DNA of 5,871 nucleotides from an uncultured Clostridia bacterium (GTDB taxonomy: Bacteria > Bacillota > Clostridia > Peptostreptococcales > Anaerovoracaceae). Every line of letters begins with the position of its first letter. The stretch's first letter is position 1. The notes below the pieces were generated by a model, which saw nothing but the letters and a program-made list of their open reading frames with translations, was not told the origin of the DNA and searched no databases. This document shows, piece by piece, positions 1 to 5,145 of the stretch. The stretch lies in the NCBI GenBank assembly GCA_937915045.1, contig CALDNM010000095.1:1-5871 (forward strand), given 5' to 3'. A program made the position numbers and the translations under genes.

Positions 1-7
1 GGTAAAG

Positions 8-22
8 GGCCCTTCTAGGGCC
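8..22 (-). other. Small GC-rich hairpin beyond the operon terminator
   Basis: GGCCCT (8-13) and AGGGCC (17-22) form a perfect 6-bp stem with a 3-base loop. On the minus strand it is followed by CTTTACC, which is too poor in T for a confident terminator. It may back up the stronger hairpin just upstream on that strand, or belong to a gene to the left of the window. Confidence 0.3.
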
Positions 23-51
23 AAAAGCAAACCACCGGCTGAGCCGGTGGT
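23..51 (-). terminator. Rho-independent terminator of the BceAB-type operon
   Basis: ACCACCGGC (31-39) and GCCGGTGGT (43-51) form a perfect 9-bp, GC-rich stem with a 3-base loop. On the minus strand the hairpin is followed by TTTGCTTTT, an interrupted T tract. It lies 38 bases past the permease stop codon and is the natural end of the leftward transcript. The plus strand has no T tract after the hairpin, so it should work mainly in the minus direction. Confidence 0.75.
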
Positions 52-65
52 CATGATTATTATAT

Positions 66-134
66 CCTGTAGTACTCTTTGGATGTCAGTTAACTTTCTA
101 TTTTCACGATCCTGTAGTACTCTCTGGATGTCAG
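66..134 (-). repeat. In-frame tandem duplication at the 3' end of the permease gene
   Basis: The 24-base segments 66-89 and 111-134 differ at one base (T/C) and start exactly 45 bases, or 15 codons, apart. Read on the minus strand, the first copy encodes LTSREYYRI, followed by VKIES and a TAA stop. In the same frame directly after that stop, the second copy encodes LTSKEYYRI and its own TAA. The duplicated unit thus contains the end of the gene including a stop codon, so the second copy is normally untranslated. Stop-codon readthrough would add 10 residues at most. It most likely arose by a local tandem duplication. Confidence 0.85.
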
Positions 135-833
135 GGTGTACATGATCAGGTAGATCAGGGCGAAGATGCCTATCGAGACGATCGTGCTGACGGTGAAGAT
201 GGTAAGGTTGTTCAGGCCGAGCAGCCGCAGCAGATTGAACATCAGCTTTGACGCGCCTGTCACATGGATCACGGCGACAGCGAGCGGCAGGAAGAACACA
301 GCCAGCACCTGCGACTTGATGCTCTTCTTCACCTCGTCCAGCGACATACCGACCTTCTGCATTACTGAGTAACGCCGCTTGTCCTGGATGCCCTCCGAGA
401 CTTGCTTATAATACATCGTGACGACTGTCGACATCAGGAAGACGACCGCCAGGAATACGCAGAGGAACAGGAACCCGCCGTATATCGCGTAGAAACCGCT
501 GCGTTCGAGCGACTTCACATCAGCTCCGTATACCTGCACCTGCGTGCTGGCACTGGCCGAGTCTACCGAATTCCCCGCGAAACTCAGCACCGGATCGTTA
601 TAGATCGACTTGCAGAACGCCTTGTTCGCGGCTGTGTCAGAAGCCCGCAGATCGAAAGCTATATAAGCGGAAGTCATGTTGCTATAATTCGAAAGTTCAG
701 CGTTGAAAATATCTGCCACCGCTGAACGTGAAGGCATTACTATGAAAATGGTGCCTTCCGTCGTAGAGTCCCGCATATTTCCGCGGAATGATTTCAGCTT
801 TTTGACAGTATAAGTTTTATCGCCGATAGTCAT
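90..833 (-). CDS. C-terminal fragment of BceB-type permease (segments 8-10)
   Basis: This 247-residue frame begins at an internal ATG, with no convincing ribosome binding site, inside the extracellular domain. It contains the last three membrane spans, at roughly residues 115-142, 172-200 and 209-232. Between the first two lies the cytoplasmic stretch EGIQDKRRYSVMQKVGMS, strongly conserved in BceB-type permeases where the FtsX domain contacts the ATPase. On its own it lacks the N-terminal FtsX region, so it is unlikely to work as a separate gene. Its true upstream continuation reads through about 985-834 in the same frame. Confidence 0.7.
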   Translation of the reverse strand: MTIGDKTYTVKKLKSFRGNMRDSTTEGTIFIVMPSRSAVADIFNAELSNYSNMTSAYIAFDLRASDTAANKAFCKSIYNDPVLSFAGNSVDSASASTQVQVYGADVKSLERSGFYAIYGGFLFLCVFLAVVFLMSTVVTMYYKQVSEGIQDKRRYSVMQKVGMSLDEVKKSIKSQVLAVFFLPLAVAVIHVTGASKLMFNLLRLLGLNNLTIFTVSTIVSIGIFALIYLIMYTLTSREYYRIVKIES

Positions 834-900
834 CTTCGAAGGGATCGGTTTGTTTTGTATTTTGCTGTATACGCCGATCTCGTTTTTCGCCAGATCGAAG

Positions 901-2103
901 TCAGCCGGCTTTCCAACTGTCCAGTCCTTCTGCGCTATCAGATCGACAGAGAGTGATATCGCGCTGGTGTCCTGTAAGCGTGAGATCGTTTCCTTTGAGC
1001 GAACCGTATGCCGAAGCGAAACGGTACTTGTACATATCCTGCGGATGGACGCCGTACTTGTCGATCATTTTATCGAGCCTTGAATCAGCTGCCGCGAGCT
1101 GCTGCGCGCTGGCATTACCTGAAGAAGTCAGAGCGATATCAGAACTGAACATAGTGTTGAACAGATCGTTCTGCCCTGCGTAGAGAGCCACCGACGTCGA
1201 CGCCAGAATGATGACGATCGTAGCGAGTATGCATATGTTCGCGAGTCCGACCGCGTTCTGCTTCATGCGGTATATCATGCCGGACACGGAGATGAAGTGG
1301 TTCGGTTTGTAGTAATAATCCTTGTTCTTCTTCATCAGTTTCAGTACCGCGATACTGCCTGCCGTGAACAGCAGATATGTGCCGATGATAACGAGGATGA
1401 CTGCTATGAAAAATATCTGTATAGCGTCGATCACCGAAGTGAACGAAAGGGCCATGTAATATCCGGCGACCATGCAGACGATGCCGATGATCGCGAGCAG
1501 CCATTTTGACTTAGGCTCCTTCTCTCCGGTATTGTCGCTGTGGAGAAGTTCGATAGGACTCGAGAACCCGACCTTAGCGATCCCCGCGAGAAGAGTAAGC
1601 AGGAATATGCCGGCAATGAGCACGCCTGTCAAGATCAGCGCGATAGGGTGGACAGCGAATTTGTATGACGCGTTCGCGCCTGCCACATTCAGCAGAAGCA
1701 TGTAGATCAGCTTGTTGAGCACGATGCCCGCGATCAGCCCTCCGCCAAGAACGATGACGAACGAGATCAGTGACTCGAACCACATCACCTTAGCGATATG
1801 TTTTTTCTCCATGCCGAGCAGACCGTAGACGGCGAAGCCCTTGCGGCGCTGCTTACTTATGAAACTGCTCGTATAACAGAGGAATATGACAGTGAAGATC
1901 GCTATGACGATCGCTCCTAAAAACAGAAGCATCCTCACATTGTCTCCGCCCTGAAGACTGGCTATGCCCTTGTCGAACGCCAGCGAGAGCATCAGATAAA
2001 AGGCGCACACTGTGAATATCCCAGATATGAAATACGGAAGATACGTACGCTTCGCGCTCTTGATGTTCGTTGTCGCGAGGTTCCAGAAAATCGAGTTACT
2101 CAA
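901..2103 (-). CDS. N-terminal fragment of BceB-type permease (segments 1-7)
   Basis: This frame contains seven hydrophobic spans and the first part of the extracellular domain. It ends at a TGA about 20 residues after the point where family-like sequence stops, so the tail (RDITLCRSDS onward) is probably out of frame. The frame opens at a TTG at 2118, but the better start is the TTG at 2103-2101. It gives MSNSIFWNLATTNIKSAKR before YLPY, typical of BceB N-termini, and has GGGGGTGA five bases upstream. That start overlaps the ATPase stop by 8 bases, which suggests translational coupling. Segment 1 begins at YLPYFISG; segments 2-4 hold the first FtsX region. Confidence 0.75.
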   Translation of the reverse strand: MSNSIFWNLATTNIKSAKRTYLPYFISGIFTVCAFYLMLSLAFDKGIASLQGGDNVRMLLFLGAIVIAIFTVIFLCYTSSFISKQRRKGFAVYGLLGMEKKHIAKVMWFESLISFVIVLGGGLIAGIVLNKLIYMLLLNVAGANASYKFAVHPIALILTGVLIAGIFLLTLLAGIAKVGFSSPIELLHSDNTGEKEPKSKWLLAIIGIVCMVAGYYMALSFTSVIDAIQIFFIAVILVIIGTYLLFTAGSIAVLKLMKKNKDYYYKPNHFISVSGMIYRMKQNAVGLANICILATIVIILASTSVALYAGQNDLFNTMFSSDIALTSSGNASAQQLAAADSRLDKMIDKYGVHPQDMYKYRFASAYGSLKGNDLTLTGHQRDITLCRSDSAEGLDSWKAG

Positions 2104-2863
2104 CCGGCTCACCCCCAAGCGATATGGCAGTAAGTGAGTCGGATATGCGCGCGTACATTTCGTGTTCCGTCATGTTGCCGCGGAATATCTGGTGGAATAT
2201 GCGCCCGTCTTTGATGAAGAGGACGCGGCCGGCTTTGCTCGCGGCCATAGTGCTGTGAGTGACCATGACGATAGTTTGTCCTTCTTTATTTACGACTGAA
2301 AACAGGTCTAGCAATTCATTTGAAGATTTAGAGTCGAGCGCGCCTGTCGGTTCGTCGGCGAGGATCAGGCTCGGCTGCGTGATGAGAGCTCTCGCCGCCG
2401 CTGTTCTCTGCTTCTGGCCGCCGGAAACTTCGTAAGGGAATTTGTCTAGAAGCTTCTCGATCCCAAGTTTGGCCGCGAGCGGCATGAGCCGGCGTTCGAT
2501 GTCGCCGTGTTTCATCCCGGACAGGACGAGCGGCAGGTATATGTTGTCGCGTATCGAGAAGTTGTCGAGCAGGTCGAAATCCTGGAATACGAATCCCAGA
2601 TTTTTGCGTCTGTAAGCCGCGGCTTCTTTCCCGCTGATGTCCGATGTGTCCTTCCCCATTATGCAGACCTTGCCTGAAGTCGGTTTGTCGAGCGTCGCGA
2701 TGATATTAAGAAGCGTCGTTTTCCCGGATCCGGATTCACCCATGATCGCGATAAACTCACCTTCCTCGACCGAAAAAGTCACATCAGTCAGAGCCGTTAC
2801 TTTATTTCCCCCGAGCTTGGTGACGTATGTCTTGCTCAGATTTTCAGTTTCGAGTATGTTCAT
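2096..2863 (-). CDS. BceA-type ABC transporter ATP-binding protein
   Basis: This 255-residue cytoplasmic ATPase should drive the permease encoded immediately downstream. All nucleotide-binding motifs are intact: Walker A GESGSGKTT (42-50), Q-loop Gln94 in GFVFQD, signature VSGGQKQR (146-153), Walker B LILADEPTGALD (166-177) and H-loop His203 in VMVTHS. Length and motif wording match the MacB/LolD/BceA branch of ABC ATPases that pair with FtsX-type permeases. The ATG is preceded by GGGAGGA (minus strand of 2871-2877) at 8-base spacing. The bacitracin-type assignment rests on the partner permease architecture. No BceRS-type two-component genes lie in the window, so the substrate remains open. 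Confidence 0.93.
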   Translation of the reverse strand: MNILETENLSKTYVTKLGGNKVTALTDVTFSVEEGEFIAIMGESGSGKTTLLNIIATLDKPTSGKVCIMGKDTSDISGKEAAAYRRKNLGFVFQDFDLLDNFSIRDNIYLPLVLSGMKHGDIERRLMPLAAKLGIEKLLDKFPYEVSGGQKQRTAAARALITQPSLILADEPTGALDSKSSNELLDLFSVVNKEGQTIVMVTHSTMAASKAGRVLFIKDGRIFHQIFRGNMTEHEMYARISDSLTAISLGGEPVE

Positions 2864-2883
2864 TTATTTTTCCTCCCATGTTT

Positions 2884-2962
2884 TTACTTTATGATACAAG
2901 TATGCATGAGCGCGGCGCGCGGTACCATAATATCACCTTACGATACGGGCGTCGAACCTTAC
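2884..2962 (-). promoter_or_regulatory. Control region of the BceAB-type operon with repeated ACCTTAC
   Basis: ACCTTAC occurs at 2935-2941 and 2956-2962 (GTAAGGT on the minus strand), exactly 21 bases apart, about two helical turns. A related inverted element, AAGGTAG, lies at about 2971-2977. Two minus-strand -10 candidates are visible: TATCAT (complement of 2891-2896) and TATTAT (complement of 2927-2932, with a possible -35 TTCGAC 18 bases upstream). With the TATCAT choice the start site is near 2884, the -35 is poor and the repeats sit at about -51 to -78. That is the arrangement expected for activation by an OmpR-family regulator. This reading is inference. Confidence 0.4.
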
Positions 2963-2995
2963 ATTTTCGAAAGGTAGGGCGAAAGCACAAAAAAA

Positions 2996-3024
2996 TGTTA
3001 CTGCGGCACGCATTGTGGTATAAT
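2996..3024 (+). promoter_or_regulatory. Extended -10 promoter for superoxide reductase
   Basis: TGGTATAAT (3016-3024) is a perfect extended -10 element (TGn plus TATAAT). The -35 region 17 bases upstream (2996-3001, TGTTAC) is poor, which is common when an extended -10 is present. Transcription would begin near 3031 and give a leader of about 38 bases ending in the ribosome binding site AAGGAGGT (3055-3062). No clear PerR or Fur box is visible. Confidence 0.7.
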
Positions 3025-3068
3025 CAAAGCATCAGAAAGGCCAAAAGGGTCGATAAGGAGGTAATGAA

Positions 3069-3446
3069 ATGGCAACTAGATTTTTTAAATGTGAATTATG
3101 CGGAAATGTTGTACAGCTCGTGACGGTGGGCGGAGGCCCGCTCGCTTGCTGCGGTCAGCCTATGACTGAGCTTCAGCCGAACACGACAGATGCCGCGCAG
3201 GAAAAGCACGTTCCGTCGGTGAAGATCGAGGGTAATAAAGTAATGGTCCAGGTCGGCGAGACTGCTCATCCGATGGATGAGGATCATTTCATCGAGTGGA
3301 TATATGTAGAAGGCGGAGCTTGCGGGCAGATCGCTTATCTCAAGCCGGGCGAAGAGCCTAAGGCTGAGTTCGAAGTTCCTTGCTGCAAACCTACTGCTGT
3401 GTACGCGTACTGCAATAAGCACGGTCTTTGGAAGAAAGAGCTTTAG
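3069..3446 (+). CDS. Desulfoferrodoxin (two-iron superoxide reductase)
   Basis: This 125-residue cytoplasmic enzyme reduces superoxide to hydrogen peroxide without releasing oxygen, a defence typical of anaerobes; electrons usually come from rubredoxin. The N-terminal desulforedoxin domain (about 1-37) has all four Center I iron ligands: Cys8, Cys11, Cys27 and Cys28. The catalytic domain has the Center II ligands His47, His67, His73, Cys115 and His118, and the active-site Glu45-Lys46 pair next to His47. Length and ligand spacing match the desulfoferrodoxin class. The start is well supported by AAGGAGGT six bases upstream; an ATG at 3064 is in another frame. It is divergent from the transporter and convergent, with 56 bases of overlap, to the next gene. 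A rubredoxin gene is not in the window. Confidence 0.96.
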   Translation: MATRFFKCELCGNVVQLVTVGGGPLACCGQPMTELQPNTTDAAQEKHVPSVKIEGNKVMVQVGETAHPMDEDHFIEWIYVEGGACGQIAYLKPGEEPKAEFEVPCCKPTAVYAYCNKHGLWKKEL

Positions 3447-4701
3447 CCTGATCAGGCACGCTGTAAACGTATAGTTCAGCATTGTGTCTGCCAAGTGTCG
3501 CGAAACTTACTTTTGAAATATCCGAATCGAAGAAACCGCTCGTGCCGCGGTAAGACCACTGCGAGTCAGAGCTGTCGGACGCGGTATGCGTGATCGAGTT
3601 TTTCGTGACGCGATAATAACAGATAGAGCGGTCGCCCTGCGCGAAGCACAGGATCGCGGTGTCGCTGCTATCGGAATAAACTGCAGGCGAGGCCTCCCTC
3701 ACAAATGACGGGAGGCCTTTTTTTACGGCCGCGATGTTCCCGTTCTGGTCGACAAGCAGCAAAGTGCCGCTGCCGTCGGACTGCGTGAAGGAGATGAGAT
3801 AGCGGTCGATATTTTTCAGGTAGACCGCGTTATATGAATAGTATTTCATATGCAGATTGGTTTTGATATGTTTTGAAATGATCTTGTTCGTGTCAGGATC
3901 GTACACAGCAAAACAGAGCAGCGAGTAAGTGTGCTTTTTCACGTAACGCTGCCATACGAGCAGGCTTCTGTCGGATGATGAAGCTGTGACCGGCCACCAG
4001 TCGCGCGTTTTGTTTCCGACCGCGACTTTGCGCTGATGGAGTATTTTTCCGCTTCCTGATATAGTGCAGACGCGTACGTCGTTCCCTGTACCGAGGCCGT
4101 TCACGCCGCCGCCGTTGATCCAGCCTTCGCTGTAAAATACTACGTGCTTGGTGTCGGTGCTCGACGCGTGCCCTGAATGACCTCCCATGAGAATGGTCGT
4201 TTTTTTCGTGTTGTATTTTTTGACCGCGGTAAGTTTCCCTGTCGGTATCCCGTCTTTGAGCTGGCTCTTATAGATGGCGTAACGCTGAGCGAGTGTGTAT
4301 TTTCCGGCTTTGTTCCCGTCTTCGAATGTGACGATGAGACTGCCTGATTTTGAGAATGAAGCGCTCGCCGGCTCCTGCGCTTCGGGCGCGCTGATGAGCG
4401 TCAGTTTATTAGCGTTGCTCGCGATCTTCGGGTTATTGATATCGATCGACTGGTAATATATGTTGTGCGTCCAGCTGCCGTCCGAACTCGTTCCTGAAAG
4501 GTATTCATCCGTCCAGATAAGATACGACTGATCGGTCTCTGGATCTATCACGTAATTCATGCCATGGGCGTCTTCCCTCGCGTCGCGTGATGCTGCTGCT
4601 TCGGTCCTCGTTTCGTTAAGGAGGAAAGCGTAGCATACGGCCAGGGTGGATACTAATATGATGATAGCTAATGCATTAAAAATTTTCGCGGTTTTTTTCA
4701 T
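3391..4701 (-). CDS. Secreted or membrane-anchored protein of unknown function, probable beta-propeller
   Basis: I do not recognise a named family. The 436-residue protein starts MKKTAK and has one hydrophobic span (about 8-28), followed by AAAS (35-38), which could be a cleavage site; an uncleaved signal anchor is equally possible. The rest is hydrophilic and rich in Ser, Thr, Lys and Tyr. Similar beta-strand-like segments recur every 48-65 residues: SYLIWTDEY (59), SLIVTFEDG (121), HVVFYSEGW (186), SLLVWQRY (246), RYLISFTQ (300) and TAILCFAQ (348). This is what a beta-propeller looks like, but it is inference. The ATG at 4701 is chosen because GGAGAGGA precedes it and the signal segment follows. 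An upstream ATG at 4794 lies inside the distal promoter. The last 18 codons run antisense into the superoxide reductase gene. Confidence 0.85.
   Translation of the reverse strand: MKKTAKIFNALAIIILVSTLAVCYAFLLNETRTEAAASRDAREDAHGMNYVIDPETDQSYLIWTDEYLSGTSSDGSWTHNIYYQSIDINNPKIASNANKLTLISAPEAQEPASASFSKSGSLIVTFEDGNKAGKYTLAQRYAIYKSQLKDGIPTGKLTAVKKYNTKKTTILMGGHSGHASSTDTKHVVFYSEGWINGGGVNGLGTGNDVRVCTISGSGKILHQRKVAVGNKTRDWWPVTASSSDRSLLVWQRYVKKHTYSLLCFAVYDPDTNKIISKHIKTNLHMKYYSYNAVYLKNIDRYLISFTQSDGSGTLLLVDQNGNIAAVKKGLPSFVREASPAVYSDSSDTAILCFAQGDRSICYYRVTKNSITHTASDSSDSQWSYRGTSGFFDSDISKVSFATLGRHNAELYVYSVPDQAKALSSKDRAYCSTRTQQ
3690..3724 (+). terminator. Plus-strand terminator inside the convergent gene, probably for superoxide reductase
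   Basis: AGGCCTCCC (3690-3698) and GGGAGGCCT (3710-3718) form a perfect 9-bp stem with an 11-base loop, followed by seven T (3718-3724). It is the only strong plus-strand terminator after the superoxide reductase gene and lies 244 bases past its stop. It lies wholly within codons of the minus-strand secreted-protein gene (about residues 328-339, KGLPSFVREASP). On the minus strand the hairpin is preceded by A, not followed by T, so it should not stop transcription of its host gene. Confidence 0.6.
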
Positions 4702-4726
4702 TGCTGGGTCCTCTCCATGGAGCCAA

Positions 4727-4755
4727 ATTCTACTCCTCGCGCTTGTATATGTCAA
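4727..4755 (-). promoter_or_regulatory. Proximal promoter of the secreted-protein gene
   Basis: On the minus strand, a perfect TTGACA (complement of 4750-4755) is followed after 17 bases by TAGAAT (complement of 4727-4732). Transcription would start near 4720, about 19 bases before the ATG, leaving just enough leader for the GGAGAGGA ribosome binding site. Confidence 0.8.
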
Positions 4756-4756
4756 C

Positions 4757-4770
4757 ATCACAGGCGTGAT
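4757..4770. promoter_or_regulatory. Operator-like dyad between the tandem promoters
   Basis: ATCAC (4757-4761) and GTGAT (4766-4770) form a perfect inverted repeat with a 4-base centre. It begins one base upstream of the -35 element of the proximal promoter and is not repeated above the distal one. It could bind a regulator acting on only one of the two promoters. Such a short dyad may also be chance. Confidence 0.3.
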
Positions 4771-4794
4771 CAAATTTCTGTTCGCTGAGGACAA

Positions 4795-4823
4795 ATTTTA
4801 CTCCTTGCGTACGTATATGTCAA
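4795..4823 (-). promoter_or_regulatory. Distal promoter of the secreted-protein gene
   Basis: On the minus strand, a perfect TTGACA (complement of 4818-4823) is followed after 17 bases by TAAAAT (complement of 4795-4800). Transcription would start near 4788, giving a leader of about 87 bases that passes through the proximal promoter. Upstream lie A/T tracts (4825-4857) that could act as an UP element, shared with the divergent pheA promoter. Confidence 0.8.
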
Positions 4824-4859
4824 CGGAAAAAACTTGTGCATAAAAAACAAAAAAATCAT

Positions 4860-4888
4860 TTTACTTTTGTGCGGCAGAATGATATAAT
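4860..4888 (+). promoter_or_regulatory. Promoter of the pheA leader transcript
   Basis: TTTACT (4860-4865, four of six matches to the -35 consensus) and a perfect TATAAT (4883-4888) are 17 bases apart. Transcription should begin near 4895, giving a leader of about 250 bases before pheA. The first bases of the RNA can form a small hairpin, TTATTC (4900-4905) with GAATAA (4911-4916). This promoter is back to back with the distal minus-strand promoter. Confidence 0.75.
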
Positions 4889-4937
4889 GGCGAAAATAAT
4901 TATTCGAAAAGAATAAAGAATAACGAAGGAAACAGAA

Positions 4938-5027
4938 ATGCACAGAACACATACAGCAGCGACATTCTTTTTTGACAGCTTTACTTTTAACAATAGAAGT
5001 AAGGCGTGTTTCGCTGTTGTGAGATGA
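4938..5027 (+). CDS. Phenylalanine-rich leader peptide of pheA
   Basis: This 29-residue ORF starts at ATG with GAAGGA seven bases upstream and ends at TGA 5025-5027. It encodes six phenylalanines, five of them in residues 10-17 within TFFFDSFTF; the sixth is residue 25. Its role would be as a sensor: when charged Phe-tRNA is scarce the translating ribosome stalls on these codons and changes the folding of the RNA behind it. The design matches the enterobacterial pheA leader peptide. It lies in the transcript of a prephenate dehydratase gene, before a terminator. The peptide itself probably has no function after synthesis. Confidence 0.85.
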   Translation: MHRTHTAATFFFDSFTFNNRSKACFAVVR

Positions 5028-5096
5028 TCTGTTCATGATATAAAAACTTGGATAGTATAAACGAAATCTCCGCGGGTGATACGCCTGTGGAGATTT
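4978..5096 (+). promoter_or_regulatory. Ribosome-mediated phenylalanine attenuator of pheA
   Basis: Three competing pairings can be drawn by hand. Hairpin 1:2 pairs GCTTTACTT (4978-4986) with AAGTAAGGC (4997-5005), nine pairs with one G-U, covering the last clustered Phe codons. Antiterminator 2:3 pairs AGGCGTGTTTCGC (5002-5014) with GCGGGTGATACGCCT (5072-5086), thirteen pairs with three G-U and a 2-base bulge, continued by GAGAT (5021-5025) with ATCTC (5066-5070). Terminator 3:4 spans 5064-5096. A ribosome stalled on the Phe codons would cover region 1 and free region 2 for the antiterminator, so pheA is transcribed. A ribosome reaching TGA 5025-5027 covers region 2, so the terminator forms. 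Confidence 0.8.
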
Positions 5097-5103
5097 TGTT
5101 TTG
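5064..5103 (+). terminator. Attenuator terminator upstream of pheA
   Basis: AAATCTCC (5064-5071) pairs perfectly with GGAGATTT (5089-5096). The stem continues through 5072-5077 and 5083-5088 with six more pairs, three of them G-U, closing a 5-base loop. It is followed by TTTTGTTTTGC. The G-U pairs mean the structure is stronger in the plus-strand RNA. It lies 27 bases before the pheA ribosome binding site, so it would stop the transcript before the gene. Confidence 0.85.
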
Positions 5104-5145
5104 CGCCGGAAAACAACTAACTGATGACTAGGAGGAAAGACAGAA

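Larger units (their letters stand above)
90..2103 (-). pseudogene. BceB-type (FtsX family) ABC permease, split by one frameshift
   Basis: This is the membrane subunit of a BceAB-type transporter; family members handle bacitracin and related cell-wall-active peptides. Two adjacent minus-strand frames together give the whole protein: ten hydrophobic segments, with a large extracellular domain between segments 7 and 8, the hallmark of the family. The first frame carries segments 1-7 and the second carries 8-10. The second frame stays open upstream of its first ATG and reads ISLSVDLIAQKDW there, which continues the extracellular domain. The frame changes by one extra base (or two missing) somewhere near 955-985. 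Removing one base gives an uninterrupted protein of 670 residues, a normal length for the family. It could be a real inactivating mutation, a sequencing error or, less likely, programmed frameshifting. Confidence 0.85.
4725..4824 (-). repeat. Two direct copies of a 32-base promoter-bearing repeat
   Basis: Segments 4725-4756 and 4793-4824 match at 27 of 32 positions and are 68 bases apart. The matching part covers exactly a -35 element, a 17-base spacer and a -10 element read on the minus strand, and also the AGGAG in the spacer. Sequence between the copies is not obviously related, apart from a CAAATTTCTG (4771-4780) that resembles the start of a copy. A duplicated promoter is the simplest explanation. 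Confidence 0.85.

Noticed and set aside
1139..1504. Overlapping minus- and plus-strand frames within the permease gene
   Set aside because: They are shadows of the permease frame, rich in Arg and His, with no family-like sequence or ribosome binding sites.
2988..3012. Run of seven A next to TGCGGCACGCA as a minus-strand terminator for the secreted-protein gene
   Set aside because: The stem is only 4 bp and lies beyond the whole superoxide reductase gene; too weak to call.
2827..3123. 98-residue plus-strand frame across the divergent intergenic region
   Set aside because: It overlaps the ATPase start antisense and superoxide reductase in another frame, and its sequence looks non-coding.
3096..3494. 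132-residue minus-strand frame opposite superoxide reductase
   Set aside because: It is antisense to a clearly conserved enzyme and has no start signals or recognisable features.
4702..4794. N-terminal extension of the secreted protein starting at the ATG at 4794
   Set aside because: It would put 31 hydrophilic residues before a typical signal segment and would be translated across a promoter; the ATG at 4701 has a good ribosome binding site.
4725..4824. 32-base repeats as ends of an insertion element or as CRISPR repeats
   Set aside because: There are only two direct copies, with no transposase and no array; they are fully explained by promoter elements.
5033..5061. TATAAA at 5056-5061 as an internal pheA promoter
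   Set aside because: The -35 region (TTCATG) is poor and the start site would fall inside the terminator stem; the promoter at 4860-4888 is much better.
5064..5096. GGGTGATACGC resembles the T-box GGGTGG-ACCGC motif
   Set aside because: The UGG needed to bind the tRNA end is missing, there is no recognisable Stem I or specifier loop, and the segment is fully explained as terminator and antiterminator arms behind a Phe leader ORF.
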